Below, piece by piece: positions 47,121-56,104 of a stretch of 64,000 bases of DNA. A program made the position numbers and the translations under genes. This DNA comes from Succinimonas sp045124755 (GTDB taxonomy: Bacteria; Pseudomonadota; Gammaproteobacteria; Enterobacterales; Succinivibrionaceae): the NCBI RefSeq assembly GCF_045124755.1, contig NZ_JBGVMK010000105.1; one strand, 5' to 3'. How positions within the stretch are numbered: the stretch's first letter is position 1; every line of letters starts with the position of its first letter. The notes beneath the pieces are model-generated. The model did no database searches, was not told the DNA's origin, and was given only the letters and a program-made list of their open reading frames with translations.

Positions 47121-49045
47121 GGCTTTTCCTCTGACAACTTAACGTACTGAATATAACCCTTGCGGGCTCCCTCCTGGGGCACCACCCGGCAGAACTGACC
47201 GTCGGAATCGTGGCAGATCATTTCCCGGGGGAAGTCCGCGGGATCGCAGCCATTTCCGATGCGGGCGTTCTTGTCAATGAAGAACACCCGGCCCTGCTCC
47301 CATTTGGACAATTTGCCCCGGAGGGAGCAGCGGACGCTGTTCTTTTCGTCGGTAACGGTATAGCCCACTCTTCTGTCGCCGTTTGGCTCCGCCCCCAGAT
47401 CCCGGTAGGAGATCTTAAGGTAAGCTCCGCCGTCGGGCGGCATGGCAGCGGCGGACTGCCCTTCCGGAGATCCGGAACCGCTTTCCGTTCCAGAGGTCTC
47501 GCTGCCGGAAGCAGTCTCCTTGAAATCTGAGGAGCTGCCGGATTCCGGCTTCAGAAGGTCACCGTCACTTCCGATATTGGGGGCGAGGGAGCCGTTATCC
47601 CCCTCTCCCGCGCCGCTGCCGGTACTGTCAAACTCCGCATTGTAGAGGGCGGGATCGCTCCCGGGATCGGAAGAGAAAGGATCTGTTTCCGGTGCTGCGG
47701 TTCCGGAGGCCGGAGAGTCCGGGGAACCCGGATCCCCGTCAGGAGATCCGGCAGATCCGGAGCTCGCGCCCTCTCCGGAGCCCGTAACCTCTCCGGATAT
47801 CACCTTGCCGGAAACGACCTCACCGGTGTCAACAATAACGCCATCCCCGTTCCCGCCGCCGGAAATGACCGGGATCTCCGTGTCTCCGGAGCCTCTGGTC
47901 TCCGTCACCACCGGGATCTCGCGATGCCAGGGGAGCATGGCTGACAAGGGCTTCCCGGGATTCATAAACAGCCACAGGAGCGCAATCAGGATAATAATGG
48001 CGAGAGCGATAAGCACCACGATAACCAGCCATTTCACAAAGGGCGGGAGTCCGGTGTCGCTCTTCTCGGCTGTTTCTGTATCGGAGGCGCTGTTAAGAGT
48101 GTCATTAAAGGTATCGTTAAAGACCACGGTATCCTCCGGCGGGGGATTCTTGTCCGCGTCATTCTCAGGGGGAGTCTCTTCCTGTAACCCGTTAGCCCCC
48201 GGATCATATTTCGCAAAATCCGCCTCCTCCGGGGCCGCCTCCTTTGCGGGCTCCGGATCTGCGGCATCGGGGATGGCAGTGTCCGAAGCAGCCTTGTCGT
48301 CAGAGCCGGCGGCAGCGTCGGCGGTATCCCGGGGCTTTACCAGATCCTCCGGAGTAACCCGGTCGCTCCAGTCATAGCCGCAGGACTTATAGGCTTCGTC
48401 ATCATTTCCGGTGACAAACTGCTCCAGAGGGTGATGGTATCTCCAGTCCTGATCGGCGTCTTGTTCAGCGGCTTCCGCATCCGGCTGTTCTCCGGGAGGA
48501 ATAACTCCGCCGATGCTCCGAAAGGGATTAAGCCGGTAGCCGTACAAGGCCGCTACCGGGATGTTGCCGTTAACGATAAAGATATTGTCATCAGAATCCG
48601 GGAGATGCAGAAAGGCGCCCAGCCCGCCGGCAAATTCCGGATTATAAAAGAAGCAGCAGAAACGCCGAAGATCAGGCTTGGGGTTTCTCTTCTCGAGGAT
48701 TACCCGCGCTTTGGAGGACAGGTAGGCAAAATCATAGGCAATCTGTCTCTTGACCTCCTCCTGCTTGTCAGCGGGGAGCGCGGACATGGCCATCACGGAT
48801 TTGATGTCGGTAACGGCATCGGGAATAAAGACGGTAATGCAGGAATTGGCCGCATCCTCCTGCTGCGCGGCAAAAAGCTGACTGAAATGCAGCTTAACGG
48901 CCTCGGGCTCGTTTTTAAGGAGGATCTCGCCGATGCCCTTCAGCAGACGCGCTTCCATCCCTCTGACGTTGTACCCATGATCTCCGACGCTGAGATATTT
49001 GTCCTTTTCAAATCTTCTGAGGAAATTGACACTGTTCGTATCCAT
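47117..49045 (-). CDS. srfA: SrfA-like single-pass membrane protein, first gene of the operon
   Basis: A 642-residue protein. The N-terminal domain (about 1-200) begins FLRRFEKDKYLSVGDHGYNV, resembling the start of SrfA-family proteins. An acidic Asp/Glu/Pro-rich linker (about 200-330) leads to one membrane helix (WLVIVVLIALAIIILIALLW, about 338-360). A second Gly/Ser/Asp-rich linker (about 390-550) ends in an SH3-like C-terminal domain with CSLRGKLSKWEQGRVFF. So the head is cytoplasmic and the tail periplasmic, or the reverse. GGGGGAG precedes the ATG. It is the promoter-proximal gene. Confidence 0.75.
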   Translation of the reverse strand: MDTNSVNFLRRFEKDKYLSVGDHGYNVRGMEARLLKGIGEILLKNEPEAVKLHFSQLFAAQQEDAANSCITVFIPDAVTDIKSVMAMSALPADKQEEVKRQIAYDFAYLSSKARVILEKRNPKPDLRRFCCFFYNPEFAGGLGAFLHLPDSDDNIFIVNGNIPVAALYGYRLNPFRSIGGVIPPGEQPDAEAAEQDADQDWRYHHPLEQFVTGNDDEAYKSCGYDWSDRVTPEDLVKPRDTADAAAGSDDKAASDTAIPDAADPEPAKEAAPEEADFAKYDPGANGLQEETPPENDADKNPPPEDTVVFNDTFNDTLNSASDTETAEKSDTGLPPFVKWLVIVVLIALAIIILIALLWLFMNPGKPLSAMLPWHREIPVVTETRGSGDTEIPVISGGGNGDGVIVDTGEVVSGKVISGEVTGSGEGASSGSAGSPDGDPGSPDSPASGTAAPETDPFSSDPGSDPALYNAEFDSTGSGAGEGDNGSLAPNIGSDGDLLKPESGSSSDFKETASGSETSGTESGSGSPEGQSAAAMPPDGGAYLKISYRDLGAEPNGDRRVGYTVTDEKNSVRCSLRGKLSKWEQGRVFFIDKNARIGNGCDPADFPREMICHDSDGQFCRVVPQEGARKGYIQYVKLSEEKP

Positions 49046-49124
49046 GAAAGCTCCCCCGCACAGTCCTGCCTTTGCCGGTTAAAAGAGGCCGGGCATAAAA
49101 ATCTTTAAAATCCCGCATCAAAGG

Positions 49125-49154
49125 ATTATAGGAAGCCCTTTTCTTAATAGTCAA
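49125..49154 (-). promoter_or_regulatory. strong sigma70 promoter of the srf/zor-like operon
   Basis: TTGACT, an 18-base spacer and a perfect TATAAT read on the minus strand toward the SrfA-like gene, giving a 5' leader of about 70 bases. It is the best sigma70 match in the window. Bases 49155-49371 hold no gene. Confidence 0.8.
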
Positions 49155-49371
49155 GAAAACCCCCGGAGGGAGATGTTTTTTATTGAATCCGCTTGAAAAT
49201 TTGCCCGGAATGCCAGGGCAGGAAACAGCGCGGCAAAGGAAGAGACAGATGGCGAGACAAAGGGAGCGATAAAGGGCCGGACGGCAGCAGAAAGCAAGGA
49301 TCGGAAAACAATAACCGAATGCGGTACCGAAGCGGAGAAATGCCGCCCCGGCCCTGTCCGGCAGATCCGGA

Positions 49372-50328
49372 TTATTTTCCGGCGCAGGCTCCGGCGTTTA
49401 CCGATTTAACCGCCACCGGGAAGGTGAAGTAGGTATCGGGGTACGGTTCATCCTTCAGGGTGAAATGCCACCACTCCGCAGAAATAGCCTTAAACCCGTG
49501 CTTCAGCATGGCATTCCGCAGAATCATGCGGTTGTTATACTGAGATTTTTTGATATTGGTGTAGTCCGGATGGCTGAGCTTCCCGAAATAGTCAAAGGTG
49601 CCGCCCATGTCCACCTCCTTTTCGGTTTTCATATCGAAAAGAGTCAGATCCACGGTGCTCCCGCGGCTGTGCCCGGAACGCCTGGCAATATAGCCCTGAG
49701 AAAACAGCGAATCCTTCGGAAGCTCGGGATAAAAATACGGCTTCATGGCCGAGTCATCCTTGTCGTGCGCCCATCTCACAAAATGATCCACCGCCATCTG
49801 CGGTCTGTAGGCATCGAAGATTTTGAGACGATAGCCCTGGGTTACCAGATCGTCGCTGACCTTTTTAAGAGCGGCGGCAGCCTCCTTTGTCAGGAGCGCC
49901 ACCGGTTCCTCATAGCCGTCCACTCGGGCGCCCACGAAATTGTAGGTGGAATAATACCTGATTTCCAGAATGGCATCCGGCACCGCCTCGCTCAGGAGCA
50001 CAAAGCCCCCGGCATCAGCGGAGAGCCGGTTGCCGCCTTTCTTTGCCTTTGAGGGGGAGGCTTTATCCCCGCCCCCGGCTGCAAGAGCGGCAGCGCCGTT
50101 TAAGTATTCGGGTGCAGCGGTGCCGGGGGTGGCTGTCTCGGGCATGGCATTGTCCGGGACAGCAGCATCGTCTGCGGCGGCCGGGACAGCGCCGGCCAGA
50201 GTCCCGGCTATAAAAAGGACTGCGGCGGCAGCCAGAGTCAGAACGTTTTTCCGGGGAACTACGCTATTCGCCAGGCCGGCGGCAAGGTCTGCGCTCAGGT
50301 TTGCGGTTTTATTATCAGCCAAGATCAT
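49372..50328 (-). CDS. VanX-like D-alanyl-D-alanine dipeptidase, exported
   Basis: Zinc D,D-dipeptidase of the VanX/DdpX family (peptidase M15D) that cleaves D-Ala-D-Ala. Zinc and catalytic motifs are visible: SGHSRGSTVDLTLFD (SxHxxGxAxD type) and ISAEWWHFTL near the C-terminus; LKIFDAYRPQMAVDHFV precedes them. A signal peptide (LTLAAAAVLFIAGTLAGAVPAAA) and an Ala/Pro-rich linker of about 50 residues point to the periplasm or cell surface, as for DdpX. AGAGG lies before the ATG. It sits just upstream of the srf/zor-like operon but has its own unit, since the operon promoter lies between them. Confidence 0.88.
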   Translation of the reverse strand: MILADNKTANLSADLAAGLANSVVPRKNVLTLAAAAVLFIAGTLAGAVPAAADDAAVPDNAMPETATPGTAAPEYLNGAAALAAGGGDKASPSKAKKGGNRLSADAGGFVLLSEAVPDAILEIRYYSTYNFVGARVDGYEEPVALLTKEAAAALKKVSDDLVTQGYRLKIFDAYRPQMAVDHFVRWAHDKDDSAMKPYFYPELPKDSLFSQGYIARRSGHSRGSTVDLTLFDMKTEKEVDMGGTFDYFGKLSHPDYTNIKKSQYNNRMILRNAMLKHGFKAISAEWWHFTLKDEPYPDTYFTFPVAVKSVNAGACAGK

Positions 50329-50451
50329 TTATCCTCTTTTCCCGTTTATTCTTTTCCCCTTCATTCTTTTTCCTCTTTCTCATCATTTCCGGTTCAGCGG
50401 ATACGGCATCCTTACTTTGCCGATGCGGTCAGGAGACATGCGGGACATGCC

Positions 50452-50772
50452 TTATCTTTTCTGGTTTTTCAAAGGCGCCGTCAAAGTGCGCCACCGGGCA
50501 TACCTTTTGATAAACCTGGCTGTGTACTCGCTTTTCGCTCTGGTATTTTTTAGGGCTGAGCCGTAAATGTCCGCCATTGCCGCGCAGAGATAATAAAGAT
50601 CTCTTCTGCCGGCGGATGTCGCGGTGTCGGCATATTTGGTAATGAGTTCTTCCGTTTTCTCCATCATGAGCTCGCGGTTATCCGCGGAAAGTTTGCTCAC
50701 CGTCCTGACCTTTTGCAGTGCCTTCCATAAAAATGAGCCTGACAGGAAAGGAGTCTCATTACATCGCTGCAT
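50452..50772 (-). CDS. small helical protein, probably the C-terminal fragment of a larger gene
   Basis: A 106-codon frame. The first 20 residues are not protein-like, but the rest (LITKYADTATSAGRRDLYYL, CAAMADIYGSALKNTRAKSE, YTARFIKRYARWRTL) is convincing and resembles the C-terminal helical part of SWIM zinc-finger proteins. No ribosome-binding site is evident, so it is most likely a truncated remnant. It lies beside the degraded nuclease copy, in a region of decay. Confidence 0.35.
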   Translation of the reverse strand: MQRCNETPFLSGSFLWKALQKVRTVSKLSADNRELMMEKTEELITKYADTATSAGRRDLYYLCAAMADIYGSALKNTRAKSEYTARFIKRYARWRTLTAPLKNQKR

Positions 50773-50863
50773 GCAATTACATCCTGAACGCCAGAACCTG
50801 CGATCACTGCCTGCATGGCGGCTTTAGCTCTGGCCGACAATTTTCCGGCAGCTGCCATTTGAT

Positions 50864-51444
50864 TCAGTTCTCGATAAGCGCGTTCTTTCTCTGAATCGAC
50901 GCGTCTTCCATCAATTGCTCCTGGAAGGACGCACTCATAACCGTTGTCTTAAAGATGAACGTGCTGTTATTGAAGATCGGAGCTGGGAGGCCGATGTCCT
51001 CCAGTTCTCGGCACTTCCGGTCAACACCTTCTCCGAATGTAGTAATTTCGTCCCTCCGTGCATCCTCTCGCATACGAATTTTTTCTTTCTCTGATGGATT
51101 TGACACGATGAGCTGCATTGTTTTTACCGCCTCTTTTATGCTGTGATTGTTAATTTTGCCGACTTCTTCCCAGGAGTCAGCTTTGAATGCCATTGCCCAT
51201 TCAACAAGCCCCTGTTTCTTGTGGTCTTCATTCGCTGAGCCAATTTGCGTGAGATCCATAACGATGAATTGCAGTTTGTCCGTATAGGGACAGCCCTCAT
51301 CATCCCTCGGAACATAGCTGCTGAAAAACGTTTATGTTCAGGGAACAATGAACAATCCCTAATGGAAATCTGTATCACAGGTTCAAGCTTTGACGGTTCA
51401 GGTTTTGAATAGTCAAAATTACCATGTACCAGCTCTGGATGCAT
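50864..51444 (-). pseudogene. degraded tandem copy of the Rpn-type nuclease
   Basis: Most of the C-terminal two thirds of the intact neighbour is repeated here. The N-terminal region is replaced by a short unrelated start, and the frame shifts between FPEHKRF and MDLTQIGSANEDHKKQG. Nearly identical segments such as EWAMAFKADSWEEVGKINNH and IKEAVKTMQLIVSNPSEKEK remain, so the duplication is recent. The tail differs: after ARRDEITT it continues into an unrelated sequence (CRELEDIGLPAPIFNNSTF), probably the end of a third family member. Confidence 0.75.
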
Positions 51445-51992
51445 GGTAATAACATGTCACTTACAGTGAAGAAACCTGTTCTGCTGTCAGTCCGGTGTAC
51501 TTGGAAATCAGAGCCGCATCCATGCCATCATTCTTCATACGTCTGGCATGGTCCCACGTTGCCTGCTCTATTCCCTGCTCTATTCCCTGCTCTATTCCTC
51601 TTCTTTCAGCTGCGGCTATTGTAGTAATTTCGTCCCTCCGTGCATCCTCTCGCATACGAATTTTTTCTTTCTCTGATGGATTTGACATGATGAGCTGCAT
51701 TGTTTTTACCGCCTCTTTTATGCTGTGATTGTTAATTTTGCCGACCTCTTCCCAGGAGTCAGCCTTGAATGCCATTGCCCATTCAACAAGCCCCTGCTTC
51801 TTCTGGTCTTCATTCGCTGAGCCAATTTGCGTGAGATCCATAACGATGAATTGCAGTTTGTCCGTATAGGGATAGCCCTCATCATCCCTCGGAACATACT
51901 TACTGAAGAAACGTTTATGTTCAGGGAACAATGAACAATCCATAATGGAAATCTGTATCACAGGTTCAAGTTTTGAATAGTCAAAATTACCC
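51039..51992. repeat. pair of direct repeats of about 380 bases
   Basis: Bases 51039-51426 and 51621-51992 are nearly identical and lie 582 bases apart, in the same orientation. The first copy has one 15-base in-frame insertion near 51388 (duplicating a KPEPS-like stretch) and a small deletion near 51320 that shifts the frame. Confidence 0.85.
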
Positions 51993-52309
51993 TGTATCTG
52001 ATCCGCAATCTGCCTGCAGGCATAGCTCACAGTCCGGTTAGTCCAGTATTCAAACTTTCTGACCTGCATCTCCACATGAATAAAAGTGTTGCTGTTCATA
52101 TGAACTTTCAGATCAAGGATTGTCAGTTTGGAATCTTTTACTTCTGAATACTGCATGGGATTGAGCACTTCTATCTCCTTAATGCTTAACTCAGGCAAAT
52201 TAAGCATGACAGCAAGCAACCCTTTCAGGGCATCAAGATTTCGCGTAAACACCATGTGAAAAAGGAGATCATTTGTTAATGAAATATAATCAGTTTCTTG
52301 TTGACTCAT
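51461..52309 (-). CDS. Rpn-family PD-(D/E)XK nuclease (transposase-like)
   Basis: A 282-residue protein of the Rpn/PDDEXK_2 family, linked to recombination-promoting nuclease activity and phage defence. The N-terminal nuclease core includes TNDLLFHMVFT, ILDLKVHMNS and FIHVEMQVRKFEYW, with the catalytic Asp and Glu-x-Gln. A helical region follows, with an unusual GIEQGIEQGIEQ repeat near 240-252 that is typical of the variable tail of this family. The upstream site is weak (GGGG). The adjacent copy is broken, so this is the functional one. Confidence 0.88.
   Translation of the reverse strand: MSQQETDYISLTNDLLFHMVFTRNLDALKGLLAVMLNLPELSIKEIEVLNPMQYSEVKDSKLTILDLKVHMNSNTFIHVEMQVRKFEYWTNRTVSYACRQIADQIQGNFDYSKLEPVIQISIMDCSLFPEHKRFFSKYVPRDDEGYPYTDKLQFIVMDLTQIGSANEDQKKQGLVEWAMAFKADSWEEVGKINNHSIKEAVKTMQLIMSNPSEKEKIRMREDARRDEITTIAAAERRGIEQGIEQGIEQATWDHARRMKNDGMDAALISKYTGLTAEQVSSL
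51563..51598. repeat. three tandem 12-base repeats within the Rpn gene
   Basis: CTGCTCTATTCC occurs three times in a row and encodes the repeated GIEQ of the nuclease tail. Copy number could vary without a frameshift. Confidence 0.9.
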
Positions 52310-52687
52310 AAAAACCCCGTCATTTATCTATCTCACTGAACAAAAATTATAAAATATGTCTGAAATATAAACAAACACATTCTGAAAAAACTTCTTTGCA
52401 TTTTTAAGAGCATTGCGCTTGCGCTGATGAAGGGTAATAAGGTTGTCTCAGCATTCATAAAAATCACCAATCTTTTCCCGCTATTCCTGCTCCTGTCTTG
52501 ATTTTTGCAAATTGCCACTCTTTAACCTTTTTCTGATAACGCCTTTTTCCTGATACCCCCCAAAGAACATCAATGTCAGACAGAGCGTTTGCATTAGGTA
52601 TCTGAGTTTATTGCTTTTCAGGTTAAAAGCTTTCCGGCTGAGATGCCGGCCGAAGCCTGTTATTGCCGGAAAAGCCAAACTGCGGAT
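52310..52687. other. about 380-base spacer
   Basis: A+T-rich; it should hold the Rpn gene promoter. Two 60-65-codon minus-strand frames here lack ribosome-binding sites. Nothing else identified. Confidence 0.3.
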
Positions 52688-53554
52688 TTATCTGTCCCCT
52701 GCGGCATAAACACCGGTATTAACGTCCAGTACTTCACGCGCGGGCTGAATCAGCGACTCTTCGTAATTGAGCTGCCACTGAACTTCGCTGGTTATTTCTC
52801 CGTCATCATCAACTCCGTCAAATGTATCCCCCGGCTTGATAACAGAGCCGTTATCAAACAGGTATGACAGGAGCGCGTATGCATGATTAATCACATAAGA
52901 AACGTCCAGGCCATGAAAATGGTACTGCGCATCCGGGAGTCCCAGCATGCTCATTCCCAGAGAGTCCACAATAAAATCATCAGAGCCCTCAAGCCTGAAA
53001 AATCTGACATTGACCGCATAGTGAATAAACCGGAAGTCCTGCGGGAGATCGCAGTTCACGATGTCTTCTCTCGCATGCATTTTCTTTGAGTTCTCAAAAA
53101 GCACCGCTTCGCAGCCCGGAAACGCCTCCGTCAGGGCTTCAGTGTACTCAGTGAGCATCTTAGCGTGCTCCCGGTAATCCAGAACAGCGCTCAGCATATC
53201 GGTGGCCGCTATCCGGTAATGACATTCCTCCAGAATGGTCTCCGCATCCCCGCAATTCCATAACTGGGTAGCCGCAATGTCATCAAGAAGTGGTTTGTCA
53301 ATTTCCGCGCACTTCATGAGCACAAGCTGCGGAGTAAGTTCATGGCCGTCAATCGTTACCTTGTATTTGTCAGCGGAAAAGGCGGCCATATTCTCGCCGG
53401 AACTCATTAAGGTTACGTCGCCGAGATGCTTTTTAAGAATATTCAGCAGAGTGTCCCTGTCCGGGAAGGGAGTGTTTTCTTTAAAAAGCAGACTCACCCC
53501 GAAATGTCCGCTGCCTGCGGATTCCTTCTGACTTAAATCCTGCTGTAAAACCAT
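52688..53554 (-). CDS. DUF4261-domain protein
   Basis: A 288-residue cytoplasmic protein of the DUF4261 family, function unknown. The family pattern is seen in FGVSLLFKENTPFPDRDTL at the N-terminus, ATQLWNCGDAETILEECHY, IHYAVNVRFFRLEGSDDFIV and the MSMLGLPDAQYHFHGLD region. A well-placed AAGGAGG lies before the ATG at 53554, which is preferred over 53656. It stands alone between the nuclease and the redox operon. DUF4261 proteins often sit near polymorphic-toxin or secretion loci, but none is next to it here. Confidence 0.85.
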   Translation of the reverse strand: MVLQQDLSQKESAGSGHFGVSLLFKENTPFPDRDTLLNILKKHLGDVTLMSSGENMAAFSADKYKVTIDGHELTPQLVLMKCAEIDKPLLDDIAATQLWNCGDAETILEECHYRIAATDMLSAVLDYREHAKMLTEYTEALTEAFPGCEAVLFENSKKMHAREDIVNCDLPQDFRFIHYAVNVRFFRLEGSDDFIVDSLGMSMLGLPDAQYHFHGLDVSYVINHAYALLSYLFDNGSVIKPGDTFDGVDDDGEITSEVQWQLNYEESLIQPAREVLDVNTGVYAAGDR

Positions 53555-53683
53555 TTTTGTCCTCCTTTCAAATCTAAGCTTGCTTTCATTGCCGCTTTCT
53601 GTTTCGCCGCCAGGCTGAATGCCGCCGGATGCTGCCGCCCTGCTGGATGCAGACACGGCAGAGCCCCGCCGTTCCTTTCAAGA

Positions 53684-54538
53684 TCAGTCATTGATGGGAT
53701 AATGGCTGATAAGGTATTCCCCGACTCCTGGAGCATCCGGATCGTGAGAAGGCTTTCCAGTATCCAGGGCGCGGATCTGATTCATTTCATCCTCGGCAAG
53801 GGCGAAATCAAAGATGTCGAGATTGGATCTGATGCGCTCGGGATTGGCTGATTTCGGGAGCGTAATCATATCCTCCTGCACCTCAAAGCGCAAAATCACC
53901 TGAGCGGAGTTCTTGCCGTATTTCTCGCCGATGGCTCTTATGGTCTCATTTTCCAGAAGAGTCCGGTTTCCCTGCCCCAAAGGCCCCCAGCATTCAACCT
54001 TAACGTTGCCGGCTCCCATGATCTTCCGGATCTCCTTCTGCTGCGCCAGAGGATTGCATTCGATCTGGTTAACGCTGGGCATGGTGGCAAAATGCGGCAC
54101 GTAAACGTTCCAGATCTTCACCGTCATGTTGCTGACGCCGATGGAACGTATTTTGCCGGCCTTCTTTGCCTCCTCAAGAGCCTGCCAGGCTCCGGCCACA
54201 TCGCCATATGGCTGATGGAGAAGATAGAGATCCATATAGTCCATGCCGAGTTTCTTAAGAGAACGCTCCACGCCGATAAGGGCCCTTTCGTAACCGAAAT
54301 GCGATACCCAAAGCTTGGAAGTGATGAAGATCTCCTCGCGGGGAATGCCGCTGTCCCGAACGGCATTGCCCACCTCTTCCTCATTGTAATAAGCCGTTGC
54401 CGTGTCGATGTGCCGATAACCGGCATCCAAAGCCTCCCGGACTGCCTTATACGTACTGCCGTCAGCGGGGATCAAAAATGTGCCGAAGCCGACAGCGGGG
54501 ATTTTTACGCCGTCATTCAGGGTGATGGTGTCTGTCAT
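53684..54538 (-). CDS. aldo/keto reductase
   Basis: NADPH-dependent aldo/keto reductase, 284 residues, TIM barrel. The catalytic tetrad is visible: Asp and Tyr in YRHIDTATAYYNEEEVG, Lys in FITSKLWVSHFG and His in LYLLHQPYGD. The NADPH site includes IRSIGVSNM and TLPKSANPERIRSNLDI. The substrate is unknown; 2,5-diketo-gluconate reductase-type enzymes are the closest by motif. It is the last gene of a three-gene redox operon, 35 bases after the SDR gene. Confidence 0.92.
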   Translation of the reverse strand: MTDTITLNDGVKIPAVGFGTFLIPADGSTYKAVREALDAGYRHIDTATAYYNEEEVGNAVRDSGIPREEIFITSKLWVSHFGYERALIGVERSLKKLGMDYMDLYLLHQPYGDVAGAWQALEEAKKAGKIRSIGVSNMTVKIWNVYVPHFATMPSVNQIECNPLAQQKEIRKIMGAGNVKVECWGPLGQGNRTLLENETIRAIGEKYGKNSAQVILRFEVQEDMITLPKSANPERIRSNLDIFDFALAEDEMNQIRALDTGKPSHDPDAPGVGEYLISHYPIND

Positions 54539-54573
54539 AAAAAGCTCCTCGATTACTGTTACTTAAGTGACGG

Positions 54574-55410
54574 TTATTCCTTCGGCTGCAAAGGGCCGTA
54601 ATAGTAGCTTGCCGTGGCGCCGCCATCGGCAAGGAAAGTCGATCCCGTAATAAAGGCTCCGGCATCGCTTAAAAGCAGCTCTGCAATGTTGGCCATTTCA
54701 TCCGCGGTTCCCGGTCTCCCCGCGGGACATTTGGCAAACATGTTCTTATAGAAATCTCCCCGGGGCCCCCGAAACTCGTCCTGAGCCAGCGGCGTTACAA
54801 TGATCCCCGGAGCGATGGCATTAAGCCGGGCGCCCCTTTCGCCCCAGCGGATGCACTCGTACATGACGCGCTTTTCATTGCAGCGTTTGGCGAGCTGATA
54901 GGCATGGAGAGTGTCCCGGATATTCTCCGGCTTCAGAATATCAAGGCTGAGGAGTTCCTCGGGAGGTGTTGTGGCAAGCTGCCGATCCTCCTCCGGCGAA
55001 AGCTGCGGCATCCGCCAGCCCGACTGGCTGGAAATGGTAACTCCGGAGCCGCCCTTGGCAATAACCCGGCCCGCTTCCTCCAAAAGAACCGCAGTACCGT
55101 AAAGATCAACACTGAGGATTGCCTCAACAGGAGCTTGGGACGGCGATACCCCCGCTCCGTTGACCAGATACCGGATCTCGCCGAACTCCTGAGCTTTGGC
55201 AATCATCCTCCGAATGGATTCTCTGGAAGAGAGATCCATCTCAAACGGTTCCACGTCAAATCCGGCATCCGTCATGATCTTTGCGATGGCCAGGCAGTTC
55301 TTCGTATTCTTATCGCCGAGCACGATTTTTTTGCCAAAGCCGCAGCGTCTCGCAATCGCCATGCTGATCTGACCGGCTCCGGTTACTATCATGACATCCT
55401 TTTGCATCAT
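54574..55410 (-). CDS. short-chain dehydrogenase/reductase
   Basis: Rossmann-fold NAD(P)-dependent oxidoreductase, 278 residues. The cofactor motif is MIVTGAGQISMAIARR, NNAG equivalent is YLVNGAGVSPSQ and the active site is YQLAK (YxxxK). The GQIS in place of the usual GIG is atypical. The start overlaps the flavodoxin stop by one base (TAATG), so the genes are coupled. The substrate is not predictable. Confidence 0.9.
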   Translation of the reverse strand: MMQKDVMIVTGAGQISMAIARRCGFGKKIVLGDKNTKNCLAIAKIMTDAGFDVEPFEMDLSSRESIRRMIAKAQEFGEIRYLVNGAGVSPSQAPVEAILSVDLYGTAVLLEEAGRVIAKGGSGVTISSQSGWRMPQLSPEEDRQLATTPPEELLSLDILKPENIRDTLHAYQLAKRCNEKRVMYECIRWGERGARLNAIAPGIIVTPLAQDEFRGPRGDFYKNMFAKCPAGRPGTADEMANIAELLLSDAGAFITGSTFLADGGATASYYYGPLQPKE

Positions 55411-55910
55411 TAAGACTTCTCCTTAAGCCAGTTTTCCACCGTTTTCCTGGCATTCCTGGCCTGCGATCCTCTGATGGCAAGTCCGTTCGCATCCACATGA
55501 GCGCCCGGGCACATTCTCTTCACATCGGAAACCATGCTGCCCAGACCGGATCCCTCATGGGTGCTTACTACCCGAACGGTTTTTCCGGAAAAGTCCAGCC
55601 CTTCAAGAGCGGTCTCAATCTCCGGAGCATAGGTGCCCCAGTAAATCGGACTCATCACAAAAACAGTGTCATATGCCGAGATGTCCTTAAGCTTCTCCTT
55701 CAGGGGCGCGTTCCCGATGCGCTGCTTTGCTTCCTGAATGCAGGTTTTGTAGTCAGCGGCATAGGGTACCAGGGGCTCAGCCCTGAACATATCCGCTCCG
55801 GTAAGCTCCTGAACGAATTCCGCGGCATACTCCGTGTTGCCCTTGTCAATATAGCCAACAGCATAGTTCTCATCGGCTCTGCTGAAATAGATAATCAGAG
55901 TTTTGCTCAC
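55410..55910 (-). CDS. flavodoxin-like protein
   Basis: Electron-transfer or reductase flavoprotein of 166 residues. The FMN phosphate loop is replaced by IIYFSRADENYAVG, and the isoalloxazine-binding region is VFVMSPIYWGTYAPEIETAL. The start is a GTG at 55910 with GGAGG six bases upstream; the longer ATG start at 55958 adds 16 residues of no family likeness and has no site. It is the first gene of a coupled flavodoxin-SDR-aldo/keto reductase unit, a common detoxification set in anaerobes. Confidence 0.85.
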   Translation of the reverse strand: MSKTLIIYFSRADENYAVGYIDKGNTEYAAEFVQELTGADMFRAEPLVPYAADYKTCIQEAKQRIGNAPLKEKLKDISAYDTVFVMSPIYWGTYAPEIETALEGLDFSGKTVRVVSTHEGSGLGSMVSDVKRMCPGAHVDANGLAIRGSQARNARKTVENWLKEKS

Positions 55911-56104
55911 ATTTTCCTCCGGTGGTTTAAGGCTTGGAGCTCGTTTGCCGAGGCTCATCCCCTTTCGTATTCTCTGAACAAAGGTCAGGTTTTTATTTTC
56001 AAAAACTTAAGCTCTGCTGTCATCCCGCCTGCATCATTGATATGGAAAAGAAGCCCTCGGGAAATTTCCTGCATGCGCCCGCTTAAGGCCATACTTACTG
56101 AAAA

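Noticed and set aside
33090..49045. Type VI secretion or flagellar motor locus
   Set aside because: No sheath, tube, ClpV or TssM/TssL-like motifs and no flagellar genes. OmpA/MotB similarity alone does not support either.
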